Of a DNA stretch of 64,000 nucleotides, positions 1-7,786 are shown in pieces; position 1 is the first letter of the stretch; each line of letters starts with the position of its first letter. The notes under the pieces are model-generated. The model searched no databases, was not told the DNA's origin, and saw only the letters and a list, made by a program, of their open reading frames with translations. Position numbers and translations under genes: made by a program. The DNA comes from an uncultured Lachnospiraceae bacterium (GTDB lineage: Bacteria > Bacillota > Clostridia > Lachnospirales > Lachnospiraceae): positions 170,867 to 234,866 of the forward strand of contig CAJULA010000001.1 in assembly GCA_910587155.1 (NCBI GenBank), written 5' to 3'.

Positions 1-1
1 G

Positions 2-745
2 ACGAGTGTCCATCCGTCTTTTTATTCGTCTGTGTTACAGCAGTATACGGATCAGTTAGTATATATACCTTATTTTATATTGGGAGAGCCTGATCCGGAT
101 AAGGAAGAGTCCCTGGAGAAGCTGGAGCATTTTGTCACCCTGCCGGGGGTGTACAATGCGGACAAGGTGATCGTACAGTCAGAGGCCATGCGCAGGGCTT
201 ACATAAAGATTTTGACAAGAGAGACAGGGGCAGAGACAAAAAGCGTCTGGAAAGAGAAAATACTGGGCCTGGGTTCCCCTAAGTTTGATAAAGTGGCGGA
301 TACAAAGTCGGAAGATGTGGACATACCGGAAAGCTGGCGACGTGTGATAGAGAAGCCGGACGGGAGCCGCAGGAAGATCGTCTTTTACAATACAAGCGTG
401 GTGGCGCTGCTGGAGCATAATGAAAAGATGCTGGAGAAAATGCGCTATGTATTTGGTGTATTTCAGGAAAACCAGGAGGAAGTGGCACTGCTGTGGAGAC
501 CGCATCCGCTGGTGAAGGCGACGATCGAGTCGATGCGGCCGTCGCTTTGGAAAGAATATGAAAAGCTGCTCGCCTGGTATCAGGCGCAGGGGTTTGGGAT
601 TTATGACGATACGGCTGATTTAAACCGGGCGATTGAGATCAGCGACGCATACTATGGGGATGCCAGCAGTGTGGTGCAGCTGTACCGCAAGACGGGGAAG
701 CCGGTGATGATGCAGACGATGGAAATGTTCGCTACCGATGCATAA
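2..745 (+). CDS. CDP-glycerol glycerophosphotransferase-like GT-B protein (5' end outside window)
   Basis: The reading frame is open to the window edge, so the N terminus is missing; about 248 C-terminal residues are visible. The fragment looks like the C-terminal half of a GT-B type glycerophosphotransferase or capsular glycosyltransferase. It has a GxPKFD element (LGLGSPKFDKV), then VFYNTSVVALL, the WRPHPL motif, and near the end a segment typical of the nucleotide-binding half (DAYYGDASSVVQLYRKTGKP). In TagB/TagF-like enzymes these elements bind CDP-linked donor. No membrane segment is seen in the visible part. It is followed by a spacer of about 100 bp and then neuB in the same direction, so it probably belongs to the same glycan island. 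The family call is fairly firm; the donor and acceptor are unknown. Confidence 0.6.
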   Translation, partial: TSVHPSFYSSVLQQYTDQLVYIPYFILGEPDPDKEESLEKLEHFVTLPGVYNADKVIVQSEAMRRAYIKILTRETGAETKSVWKEKILGLGSPKFDKVADTKSEDVDIPESWRRVIEKPDGSRRKIVFYNTSVVALLEHNEKMLEKMRYVFGVFQENQEEVALLWRPHPLVKATIESMRPSLWKEYEKLLAWYQAQGFGIYDDTADLNRAIEISDAYYGDASSVVQLYRKTGKPVMMQTMEMFATDA

Positions 746-853
746 TCTAGATTTGTTCCCCCCCTCGAGTAACGCGCCGAGCGGGTATATTCGCGTGTAC
801 GTTTGGCGAACCGAAGGATAGTGTAGAGAATGAAACAAAAAAAGAGAGAGGCA

Positions 854-1903
854 ATGCAGTTCAACAGTGAAATAAAAATAGGCCCGAAAACAATTTCTGA
901 TTACGCAAAGACATTTATCATTGCTGAGGCAGGAGTGAATCATAACGGCGATATGACTCTTGCAAAGAAAATGATAGATGTTGCAGTGGAAGCGGGAGTA
1001 GACGCGGTTAAATTTCAAACTTTTAAAGTGGATCATCTTATTTTAAAAAATATACAGAAAGCACCCTATCAAAAGATAACTACCGACAGAGGGGAATCTC
1101 AGTATGAAATGTTGAAACGTCTGGAAACAGGAAAAGAAGATACGATTGAGCTGATGGAGTACTGCAGGAAGAAAAGGATTATTTTTCTTTCGACACCATT
1201 TGAAAAAGAGAGTCTTGATGAACTTGACGAACTGGGAGTAACTGCGTTTAAGATAGCGGCAACCGACTTAACTAATATACAATTTTTAAGGCAGGTGGCA
1301 GAAAAAGGAAAGCCTATTATTCTTTCGGCCGGAATGTGTTATTTAGAAGAAGTGCGGCGCGCGATAGAAACACTATATCCGATTAATAAAAATGTCATAT
1401 TGCTGCAGTGTACGGCAAACTATCCGATTCAGGATGCAGAGGCAAATATCAATGTAATCCGTACATTTAAGGAAACGTTTGATATTTTAGTGGGTTATTC
1501 AGATCATTCCCAGGGTATAGGAGCATCTCCTTATGCGGTGGCAGTAGGGGCAAAGGTTATCGAAAAACATTTTACACTTGATAAGACAATGGAAGGGCCA
1601 GATCATAGAGCATCTGTTACTCCGGAGGAATTAAAACGGCTTGTATCAGATATCAGGCGTGTCGAAAGGTATTTGGGGGATGGAATCAAAATTCCCTCAT
1701 CTTCAGAGCAGATGACGAGAAAATCCTTGCAGAAATGTCTTGTTGCATCAAAATCAATAAAAATGGGAGAACTGTTTAACGGTAAAAATATAGTGGCAAA
1801 AAGAACAAATGGAGCAGGAATTTCTGCCTTGTATTTTGATGATATGATTGGAAGAATTGCCACAAAGGATTACAAAGCTGACGATATCATAAGTTTGGAT
1901 TAA
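854..1903 (+). CDS. neuB: N-acetylneuraminate/legionaminate synthase (NeuB family)
   Basis: NeuB-family enzymes condense phosphoenolpyruvate with a 6-carbon acetamido sugar (ManNAc or a 2,4-diacetamido sugar) to give a nonulosonic acid. The TIM-barrel starts with FIIAEAGVNHNGD and carries the family motifs SDHSQG, EKHFTLDK and GPDHRAS. The last 60 residues are an SAF/antifreeze-like domain (RKSLVASKSI-type start, then GELFNGKNIVAKRTNG). The start at 854 is chosen because an AGAGAGAGG stretch lies just upstream; an in-frame ATG at 830 would add eight residues. It opens a run of genes ending in neuA at 6550. The sialic-versus-legionaminic choice cannot be made from this gene alone. The pairing with an aminotransferase and acetyltransferase favours a diamino-type acid (inference). 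Confidence 0.93.
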   Translation: MQFNSEIKIGPKTISDYAKTFIIAEAGVNHNGDMTLAKKMIDVAVEAGVDAVKFQTFKVDHLILKNIQKAPYQKITTDRGESQYEMLKRLETGKEDTIELMEYCRKKRIIFLSTPFEKESLDELDELGVTAFKIAATDLTNIQFLRQVAEKGKPIILSAGMCYLEEVRRAIETLYPINKNVILLQCTANYPIQDAEANINVIRTFKETFDILVGYSDHSQGIGASPYAVAVGAKVIEKHFTLDKTMEGPDHRASVTPEELKRLVSDIRRVERYLGDGIKIPSSSEQMTRKSLQKCLVASKSIKMGELFNGKNIVAKRTNGAGISALYFDDMIGRIATKDYKADDIISLD

Positions 1904-1914
1904 GGGAGATTTTT

Positions 1915-2754
1915 ATGAAAGCAGTTGTTTTTGGGGCAACAACATCAGCAAAATCAATATACGATGAGATAAAGAAACAGTATGATATAGTTGCATTTGC
2001 AGATAATGATATAAAAAAACAGGGGGGAGTAATAGAGGGAAAGTTAATTGTAGGGCCGGATGATATAAAAGATTTATGCTGGGATGAAGTTATTATTGTT
2101 TCAACTTCGGCAATGGAGGAAATTAAGAACCAGTTGCTTAAATTAGGTATACCAGAATCCAGGATTAATACAAGATATATTGATTTATTTGTGATTCCAA
2201 GAAGAAGATTTTGTGAGGATTTCGCATCTGTTATATATAATAAAAATATGTCGGGATGTGTGGCTGAAGCTGGTGTGTTTCAGGGAGAATTTGCATCTGT
2301 AATAAACAGGAATTTTTTTGACAGAAAATTGTATTTGTTTGATACTTTTGAAGGATTTGACCAGAGAGACATTGTTTTTGAGAAAAGGAATCAATATTCT
2401 GATGCCAAAGCAGGATATTTAGATATAACTTCAGAAATGATTGTTCTGAATAAGATGCTATACCCGAATAATTGTATTATCAAAAGAGGCTATTTCTCAG
2501 AGTCAGCAAAAGGAATAGATGAAATATTCTGTTATGTAAATTTGGACATGGATTTATATAAACCTACTTTGGAGGGTTTGCGTTTCTTTTATCCTTTAAT
2601 GGTAGAAGGAGGTATAATAACAATTCATGATTATTTTTCACACGGTTATGAGGGTGTGAAAGCAGCTTTGAAAGAATTTATGGATGAATTATCAGATGAT
2701 ATATTTCCGTTTCCGATAGGAGATCATGTTAGTATAGCTATTCAGAAGAGGTAG
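1915..2754 (+). CDS. Rossmann-like module fused to TylF-type O-methyltransferase
   Basis: Residues 1-92 form a small Rossmann-like module (AVVFGATTSAKSI, then FADNDIKKQGG, then EVIIVSTS), one of many copies in this island. Residues 95-279 look like a macrocin-O-methyltransferase (TylF) domain, an SAM-dependent enzyme: GCVAEAGVFQGEFA (SAM loop), LYLFDTFEGF, NLDMDLYKPTLEGLRFF and IITIHDYFSHGYEGVK (acidic metal/substrate region). TylF-family enzymes methylate sugar hydroxyls in glycans or antibiotics. The gene starts 12 bp after neuB behind GGGAGA, so it is in the same operon. Its likely role is to O-methylate a sugar of the glycan (inference). No signal peptide or membrane segment is seen. Confidence 0.75.
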   Translation: MKAVVFGATTSAKSIYDEIKKQYDIVAFADNDIKKQGGVIEGKLIVGPDDIKDLCWDEVIIVSTSAMEEIKNQLLKLGIPESRINTRYIDLFVIPRRRFCEDFASVIYNKNMSGCVAEAGVFQGEFASVINRNFFDRKLYLFDTFEGFDQRDIVFEKRNQYSDAKAGYLDITSEMIVLNKMLYPNNCIIKRGYFSESAKGIDEIFCYVNLDMDLYKPTLEGLRFFYPLMVEGGIITIHDYFSHGYEGVKAALKEFMDELSDDIFPFPIGDHVSIAIQKR

Positions 2755-2757
2755 GCC

Positions 2758-3606
2758 ATGATATATGTCTCATCAGCATGTATTAGAAAAAATAATATTG
2801 CACAAGTTATATATCAATTAGCAGAAAATGGTATCCGAAGTATAGAACTATCGGGAGGGACAGATTTTTATAATGAAATAGAACATGACATAAGGTTATT
2901 GAAGAAAAAATATCGGTTGCAATATGCCTGTCATGCATATTTTCCTCCGCCTCACACTCCTTTTGTAGTTAATTTGGCTTCCTGTAATGATCATATTTAT
3001 CAACAGTCTATAGAGCATTATGAAAATTGTATAGAACTGATGAAAAGAATAGATTGTAAAACCCTTTCCATACATGCAGGGTTTTTGGTGGAAATAAATG
3101 AGAATGAGATCGGAAAAAAGCTAACTAATTATATTTTGTATGATGAAAAGAAGGCGTATGAAAGATTTTGTTCTGCTTTTCGTTATATATCACAATTATG
3201 TGCAGAAAATAATATAGAGCTTTATCTGGAGAATAATGTATTAAGTGCTGAAAATTACAGGCAATTTGGATGTCACAATTATATGATGATGACAGATTAT
3301 AAATCCATAATGCAAATGAAAGACAGACTGGATTTTAAACTGCTTTTGGATTTGGGACATTTATATGTTTCAGCGAATACATTGGGTTTAGATTACTCTG
3401 AAGAGTGCAGTGCATTAAAAAGATATATCAAATGGGTACACATTAGTGAGAACAACGGTATTTTTGATGCGCATAAGCCGTTGAAAAAAGACAGCAAAAT
3501 TATGAAGGAATTTTATAAATTAAATAGTACAGACATTAATGTCACGCTTGAAACAGTAGGTGAAATAAAAGATATTGTGGAAAGCGTGACATTGGTAACA
3601 AGATGA
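2758..3606 (+). CDS. Sugar phosphate isomerase/epimerase-like TIM-barrel protein
   Basis: A 282-residue protein resembling the AP-endonuclease-2/xylose-isomerase-like TIM-barrel family. Features are IRSIELSGGTDFY early on, TLSIHAGF and IELYLENNVL in the middle, KLLLDLGHLYVSAN and KWVHISENNG near the end. Glu, His and Asp at strand ends are the usual divalent metal ligands. Family members isomerise or epimerise sugars or polyols. It lies between the TylF fusion and the CBS-DegT aminotransferase, with only 3 bp after the previous stop, so a sugar-precursor step in the nonulosonic acid branch is plausible. The usual hydrolysing 2-epimerase (NeuC/LegG) is not present in the window, and this gene could stand in for it only as speculation. 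Confidence 0.65.
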   Translation: MIYVSSACIRKNNIAQVIYQLAENGIRSIELSGGTDFYNEIEHDIRLLKKKYRLQYACHAYFPPPHTPFVVNLASCNDHIYQQSIEHYENCIELMKRIDCKTLSIHAGFLVEINENEIGKKLTNYILYDEKKAYERFCSAFRYISQLCAENNIELYLENNVLSAENYRQFGCHNYMMMTDYKSIMQMKDRLDFKLLLDLGHLYVSANTLGLDYSEECSALKRYIKWVHISENNGIFDAHKPLKKDSKIMKEFYKLNSTDINVTLETVGEIKDIVESVTLVTR

Positions 3607-3627
3607 AATATTATCCGGGAGAGTCAA

Positions 3628-5061
3628 ATGGATTGCGAAAAGCTGATATGTACTGAAAACTCAACAATAAAGGATGTCATGTCATGTATTGACAGTAACG
3701 CGAAAGGCACTGCCTTTATTGTCGATGAAAATAAAAAATTGGTTGGTATCGTTACAGACGGGGATATCAGAAGGGCACTGCTCAATGGGGCTGGCCTGAA
3801 AGAAATTATAAAAACTTATATGAATAACAGTTTTATTTATGCATCAGATTTTGTAGATGCACAGAGGATATTTCAGAAGTATGAGTGGAAAATCAAAATC
3901 ATTCCATTGCTTGATAAACAGATGCATGTTATGAATTATGCAGAATGTAAAGACCGGCAGCATGTCGCATTGGCGCAGCCGCAATTAAATGGAAATGAGT
4001 ACAATTATCTGATGGATGCATTTCTTTCAACATGGATATCAAGTACCGGCAAATATGTTACGCAGTTTGAAGAAAGATTTTCAGAATTTTGCGGCGTTAA
4101 ATATGGGATTGCGACATCCAATGGAACAACCGCACTGCATTTGGCATTAACTGCATTAGGGATAGGTGATGGAGATGAGGTAATTGTACCGGATATTACA
4201 TTTGCAGCAACTATCAATGCAGTAATTTATACAGGAGCAACACCAGTTATTGTAGACATTGAGGAGGATAGCTGGTGCATTGATCCGGATGAGATAGAAA
4301 GAGTGATTACACCAAAGACAAAAGCAATTATTCCGGTACATATATATGGGCAGCCATGCGATATGGGACGCATTTGTAGTATTGCGAAGGAACATAATTT
4401 ATATATTGTGGAAGATTGTGCGGAGGCACACGGAGCAGAGTGGGGGAATAAAAAGGTAGGTTCTTTCGGAATAATATCTTGCTTTTCTTTTTTTGGAAAT
4501 AAAGTCATTACTACAGGAGAAGGAGGAATGTGCATTACCGATAATAAAGAATTAAGCAATAAGATGCGTATATTGCGTGATCATGGGATGAGCAGAGAGA
4601 GGAAGTATTACCATGAAGTGGTGGGATTTAATTACCGGATAACGAATTTACAGGCTGCGATAGGATTGGCGCAGTTAGAACGTATTGATGAAATTTTGAA
4701 ATGGCGTTTTTCTCTTGAAAATGATTATAATAGAAAATTTTTGGGAATTCAAGGAGTGAAGATGCAAAGTGCCGATTTTAAGAATAGAAAAAAGATAACC
4801 TGGCTTGTTTCTGCATTGGTTGATGAGGATAAAAGGGATATTCTGTTACAAAAGTTGAAAGAAAATAAGATTGATGCGAGGCCGTTTTTTATCCCGCTAA
4901 GCGAGATGGAGATATATAGGAAATATGCAAAGAACTGTATCGTAAGTAAACAAATCTCAAAAAAGGGGTTAAATCTTCCTACGACTTATGAGATTGATGC
5001 TGAAAAGATCGAAAGGATGGCACAAATAGTGATGTCAACATTACATAAGGGAGAAATGTAA
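3628..5061 (+). CDS. CBS-domain pair fused to DegT/DnrJ/EryC1 (LegC-like) aminotransferase
   Basis: Residues 1-115 contain a CBS-pair-like region (STIKDVMSCIDSNAKGTAF, LVGIVTDGDIRRALL). Residues 118-477 are a PLP-dependent sugar aminotransferase of the DegT/AHBA family. Evidence is TSNGTTALHLAL, VEDCAEAHGAEW and FSFFGNKVITTGEGG, in which the lysine of GNK is the expected Schiff-base residue, and FNYRITNLQAAIGLAQ. LegC-like enzymes transfer an amino group to the 4-keto sugar on the way to legionaminic acid. CBS domains normally sit on the nucleotidyltransferase (PtmE) of such pathways, so a CBS-aminotransferase fusion is unusual and may give adenylate-type regulation (inference). It is in the neuB-neuA run. 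Confidence 0.85.
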   Translation: MDCEKLICTENSTIKDVMSCIDSNAKGTAFIVDENKKLVGIVTDGDIRRALLNGAGLKEIIKTYMNNSFIYASDFVDAQRIFQKYEWKIKIIPLLDKQMHVMNYAECKDRQHVALAQPQLNGNEYNYLMDAFLSTWISSTGKYVTQFEERFSEFCGVKYGIATSNGTTALHLALTALGIGDGDEVIVPDITFAATINAVIYTGATPVIVDIEEDSWCIDPDEIERVITPKTKAIIPVHIYGQPCDMGRICSIAKEHNLYIVEDCAEAHGAEWGNKKVGSFGIISCFSFFGNKVITTGEGGMCITDNKELSNKMRILRDHGMSRERKYYHEVVGFNYRITNLQAAIGLAQLERIDEILKWRFSLENDYNRKFLGIQGVKMQSADFKNRKKITWLVSALVDEDKRDILLQKLKENKIDARPFFIPLSEMEIYRKYAKNCIVSKQISKKGLNLPTTYEIDAEKIERMAQIVMSTLHKGEM

Positions 5062-5134
5062 TATAGATGAGGTCATTAAAGTGTGTCCCATATGTTGTTT
5101 GAAAGAGGGATGTCTTATACATAAAGGAAGCAGA

Positions 5135-5860
5135 ATGGAAAAGCATTTTATCAGGGAAGTGCATGATCCTGCATTTCCAATGGCATGTTATTGCAACAAG
5201 AAATTGCAGGATTCAAAAAAATTGATAGATCCGGAGGGAAAAGTAGACAGGATAGTAGTGTTTGGATGTGGAGGGCATGCCAGAAGTATTATTAACACAA
5301 TTTATCAAACATATGATGTAACAGACATATTGCTCGTGGATATCGATGTACGGGAAGGGGAAATGATATTCGGATGCAAGACAATGCGTAACTATGACTT
5401 GCATGAAAATGACGCGTTTATTGTAGCAGTGGGGGATAATAATAAGCGCAAAAATTTATATGTAAAATTACTGAAAAATAGCAAAGGATGCAGTATTTCA
5501 ATTGTATCGCGATCCGCAGAAATCGGAATAGATGCGGAAATGGGATATGGAACTTTCATAGCGCCATATGCGTACATGGGTCCGCAAGCCAGGGTGGGAA
5601 ATAATACGATTATCAATACGGGCAGTATCATTGAACATGAAACAGTCATTGGAGATCACGTACATATTGCGCCGCATGCAACTGTTTGTGGGCGATCTAA
5701 AGTCGGCAACAATGTTTTTTGCGGTGCAGGGAGTACAATTATTGATCAGATAAGCGTTTGTGATGATGTTGTAATCGGGGCAGGGGCTGTAGTGACAAAA
5801 GATATTGTAGTATCGGGAACCTATATAGGGATACCGGCACAAAGGGTGGATAGTACTTAA
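5135..5860 (+). CDS. NeuD/PglD-like sugar O- or N-acetyltransferase (left-handed beta-helix)
   Basis: The protein has an N-terminal PglD_N-like Rossmann domain (RIVVFGCGGHARSIIN, then LVDIDVREGEMIFG) and a C-terminal hexapeptide-repeat acyltransferase (GYGTFIAPYAYMGPQARVG, NTGSIIEHE, GAGSTIIDQI, GAGAVVTKDI, GIPAQRV). The histidine in IIEHE is the expected catalytic base. Such enzymes acetylate an amino sugar or nonulosonic acid using acetyl-CoA. The start at 5135 has AAAGGAAG upstream. A GTG at 5081 behind GAGG would add 18 residues with a CPICC cluster, so the true N terminus is uncertain. Even from 5135 there is a leader of about 34 residues with HDPAFPMACYC before the Rossmann core. It lies directly before neuA. 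Confidence 0.85.
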   Translation: MEKHFIREVHDPAFPMACYCNKKLQDSKKLIDPEGKVDRIVVFGCGGHARSIINTIYQTYDVTDILLVDIDVREGEMIFGCKTMRNYDLHENDAFIVAVGDNNKRKNLYVKLLKNSKGCSISIVSRSAEIGIDAEMGYGTFIAPYAYMGPQARVGNNTIINTGSIIEHETVIGDHVHIAPHATVCGRSKVGNNVFCGAGSTIIDQISVCDDVVIGAGAVVTKDIVVSGTYIGIPAQRVDST

Positions 5861-5869
5861 GGAGTTGTT

Positions 5870-6550
5870 GTGGAGACGTTAGGAATAATAACAGCCAGAA
5901 GCGGTTCCAAAGGAATAAAAGATAAGAACATAAAAGAATTAAACGGGAAACCACTTATTGCTTACACTATAGAAAGTGCATTGCAGAGTTGTTATGTTGA
6001 TGAGGTTATGGTATCAACTGATTCGGTGAGATATGCAGAATTATCGGAACGATATGGGGCAAGTGTTCCTTTTTTGAGAAGTGAGAAAAACTCTAACGAT
6101 ACTTCAAGTTCTTTAAACGTTGTTTTTGAAGTATTGGAGAAGTATGAAAAAATGGGTAAGAGTTTTGACAATATCATTATGCTGCAGCCAACATCACCAT
6201 TAAGAACATACAATCATATAAATGAAGCATTTCAGTTATTTTATAAAAAGGGAGCGGATTCCGTAGTTAGTGTATGTGAGTGTGAACATAGCCCACTGTT
6301 AAGCAATACGCTATCGGATGATTTAAACATGTATGAGTTTATCAAGAGTGAAAATAACTTAAGAAGACAGGATTTAAAGAGATTCTATAGATTAAATGGT
6401 GCAATTTATATTTCAAAGGTGACGATACTTAAACAGATTAAAACATTTTATGGTTATAATTCGTATGCATATGTTATGGGGCAGACAGAATCTGTTGATA
6501 TAGATACGGAATTAGACTTTGAATATGCAGAATTTTTGATGAGAAAATAA
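5870..6550 (+). CDS. neuA: CMP-nonulosonic acid cytidylyltransferase (NeuA/LegF family)
   Basis: This enzyme activates a sialic or legionaminic-type acid with CTP to CMP-sugar, the donor for glycosyltransfer. The 226-residue protein starts IITARSGSKGIKDKNI, the CTP-binding loop of the family, followed by LNGKPLIAYTI, DEVMVSTDS, MLQPTSPLR and a late DTELDFEYAEFL. It begins at a GTG with AAGGAG about 6 bp upstream. It completes the neuB-aminotransferase-acetyltransferase-neuA set, so the island can probably make its own CMP-activated nonulosonate, with the earlier steps (dehydratase, hydrolysing epimerase) encoded elsewhere or upstream of the window. Confidence 0.9.
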   Translation: METLGIITARSGSKGIKDKNIKELNGKPLIAYTIESALQSCYVDEVMVSTDSVRYAELSERYGASVPFLRSEKNSNDTSSSLNVVFEVLEKYEKMGKSFDNIIMLQPTSPLRTYNHINEAFQLFYKKGADSVVSVCECEHSPLLSNTLSDDLNMYEFIKSENNLRRQDLKRFYRLNGAIYISKVTILKQIKTFYGYNSYAYVMGQTESVDIDTELDFEYAEFLMRK

Positions 6551-6571
6551 AAAGGGGAAGTTGATAAAATA

Positions 6572-7747
6572 ATGGAACAAATTTATAAATACGAATTACC
6601 ATTTTTTTATGACTGTGTTATTGAGAATAATAAAATTTATTTTCCGCTGGCGGATTTTAATGCATTATGTGAGGGTGATTTAACAAATGATCAGATAAGT
6701 ATTCTGGATGTTTTTCCTGATACACCGTTAAATAAAAGTATATCGTTTCCAGGAATATATAAGCATGGAGATAATATGCTATTTACTTCATATAAAAATT
6801 GTGATAATGATATTTTAATGTATAATATGCGGCAACATAAGTATTTTAAATTTTCCAATAAAGACGGTTTGCTTTTATATAGTGATACGGTGTTTAAAAA
6901 AGATGACAATATTTATATTATATCAAAAACAAAAGCTACAATTTATAAATTTAATTTGAAGAACTATTCTTTTGAATATATCGGAGGTGTAAAAGGTATT
7001 GAAAAAAACACGCCTGCGGTGGAATTAATGCAAATAGATGATTTAATTTATTTGCCAATAAATCCTAAAAGACAGTTTCTTATATTTGATTTGAAAACAG
7101 AAAAATATGAATTTTGTCGGTATCCAGATAATATTTCAGTAATCCTGACATTGTGCCATGGCAATGGAAACATATGGATAACAGGAGATGATAGAAAGAT
7201 ATATACATGGAATATAGAAAACCGAACTGCATGTGAATGTTCTCAATTTCCTGAAGATATTTATTTATTTTTTCAAAATGAAAGTTATTTCGAAAACAGC
7301 TTTGTAGATAATAATATCTTATGGCTGTTTCCAGGTCATGCCAATGCAATTCTTAAATATAATATAATTACGCAGCATTTTGAAAATTTTAAAATACCAG
7401 GTGAAGAAGAAAATATAAATATAAAACAAAAGAAGCGTTTTTTTACTACTAAGTATAGGTTTATTAAAAAAAATGGTAATAAAGTTTTTTTCTTATCATC
7501 TAAGACCAGAGTATTGTATGAATTGGATTTAAATACACAAGAATTGTATAGACATTATTTTTGCTTTCATAATATTTTTCATAATTGTTTTTATCCTACG
7601 TTAGATAAGCAGGTGATAGTAGAAGGAGACTGGCTTGCCGGATTAAGGAGTATGATTCAAATTGTAAAAGAAATAAAAAGGAATGATAAATACGACAAAC
7701 AAAAGCAGGCGGGAGTAAAAATATATCAATATCTAACAGGCAGATGA
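6572..7747 (+). CDS. Hypothetical beta-propeller-like protein
   Basis: I do not recognise a named family. The 391-residue protein is rich in aromatic and beta-strand-like blocks that recur at intervals of roughly 45 residues: NKIYFPLADF, NMLFTSYKN, NIYIISKTKATIYKFNL, LIYLPINPKRQFLIFDL, NIWITGDDRKIYTWNI, NILWLFPGHANAILKYNI, NKVFFLSSKTRVLYELDL. The 'label - value - link to a following N-L or D-L' pattern resembles blades of a Kelch/WD-type propeller. No signal peptide or membrane helix is seen. It sits between neuA and a GT-B gene and is very AT-rich like its neighbours. It could be a cytosolic binding or assembly protein for the glycan machinery (speculation). Confidence 0.55.
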   Translation: MEQIYKYELPFFYDCVIENNKIYFPLADFNALCEGDLTNDQISILDVFPDTPLNKSISFPGIYKHGDNMLFTSYKNCDNDILMYNMRQHKYFKFSNKDGLLLYSDTVFKKDDNIYIISKTKATIYKFNLKNYSFEYIGGVKGIEKNTPAVELMQIDDLIYLPINPKRQFLIFDLKTEKYEFCRYPDNISVILTLCHGNGNIWITGDDRKIYTWNIENRTACECSQFPEDIYLFFQNESYFENSFVDNNILWLFPGHANAILKYNIITQHFENFKIPGEEENINIKQKKRFFTTKYRFIKKNGNKVFFLSSKTRVLYELDLNTQELYRHYFCFHNIFHNCFYPTLDKQVIVEGDWLAGLRSMIQIVKEIKRNDKYDKQKQAGVKIYQYLTGR

Positions 7748-7786
7748 TTAATTAATATAAATCCTGGAATATAGGAGTATCAGTAT

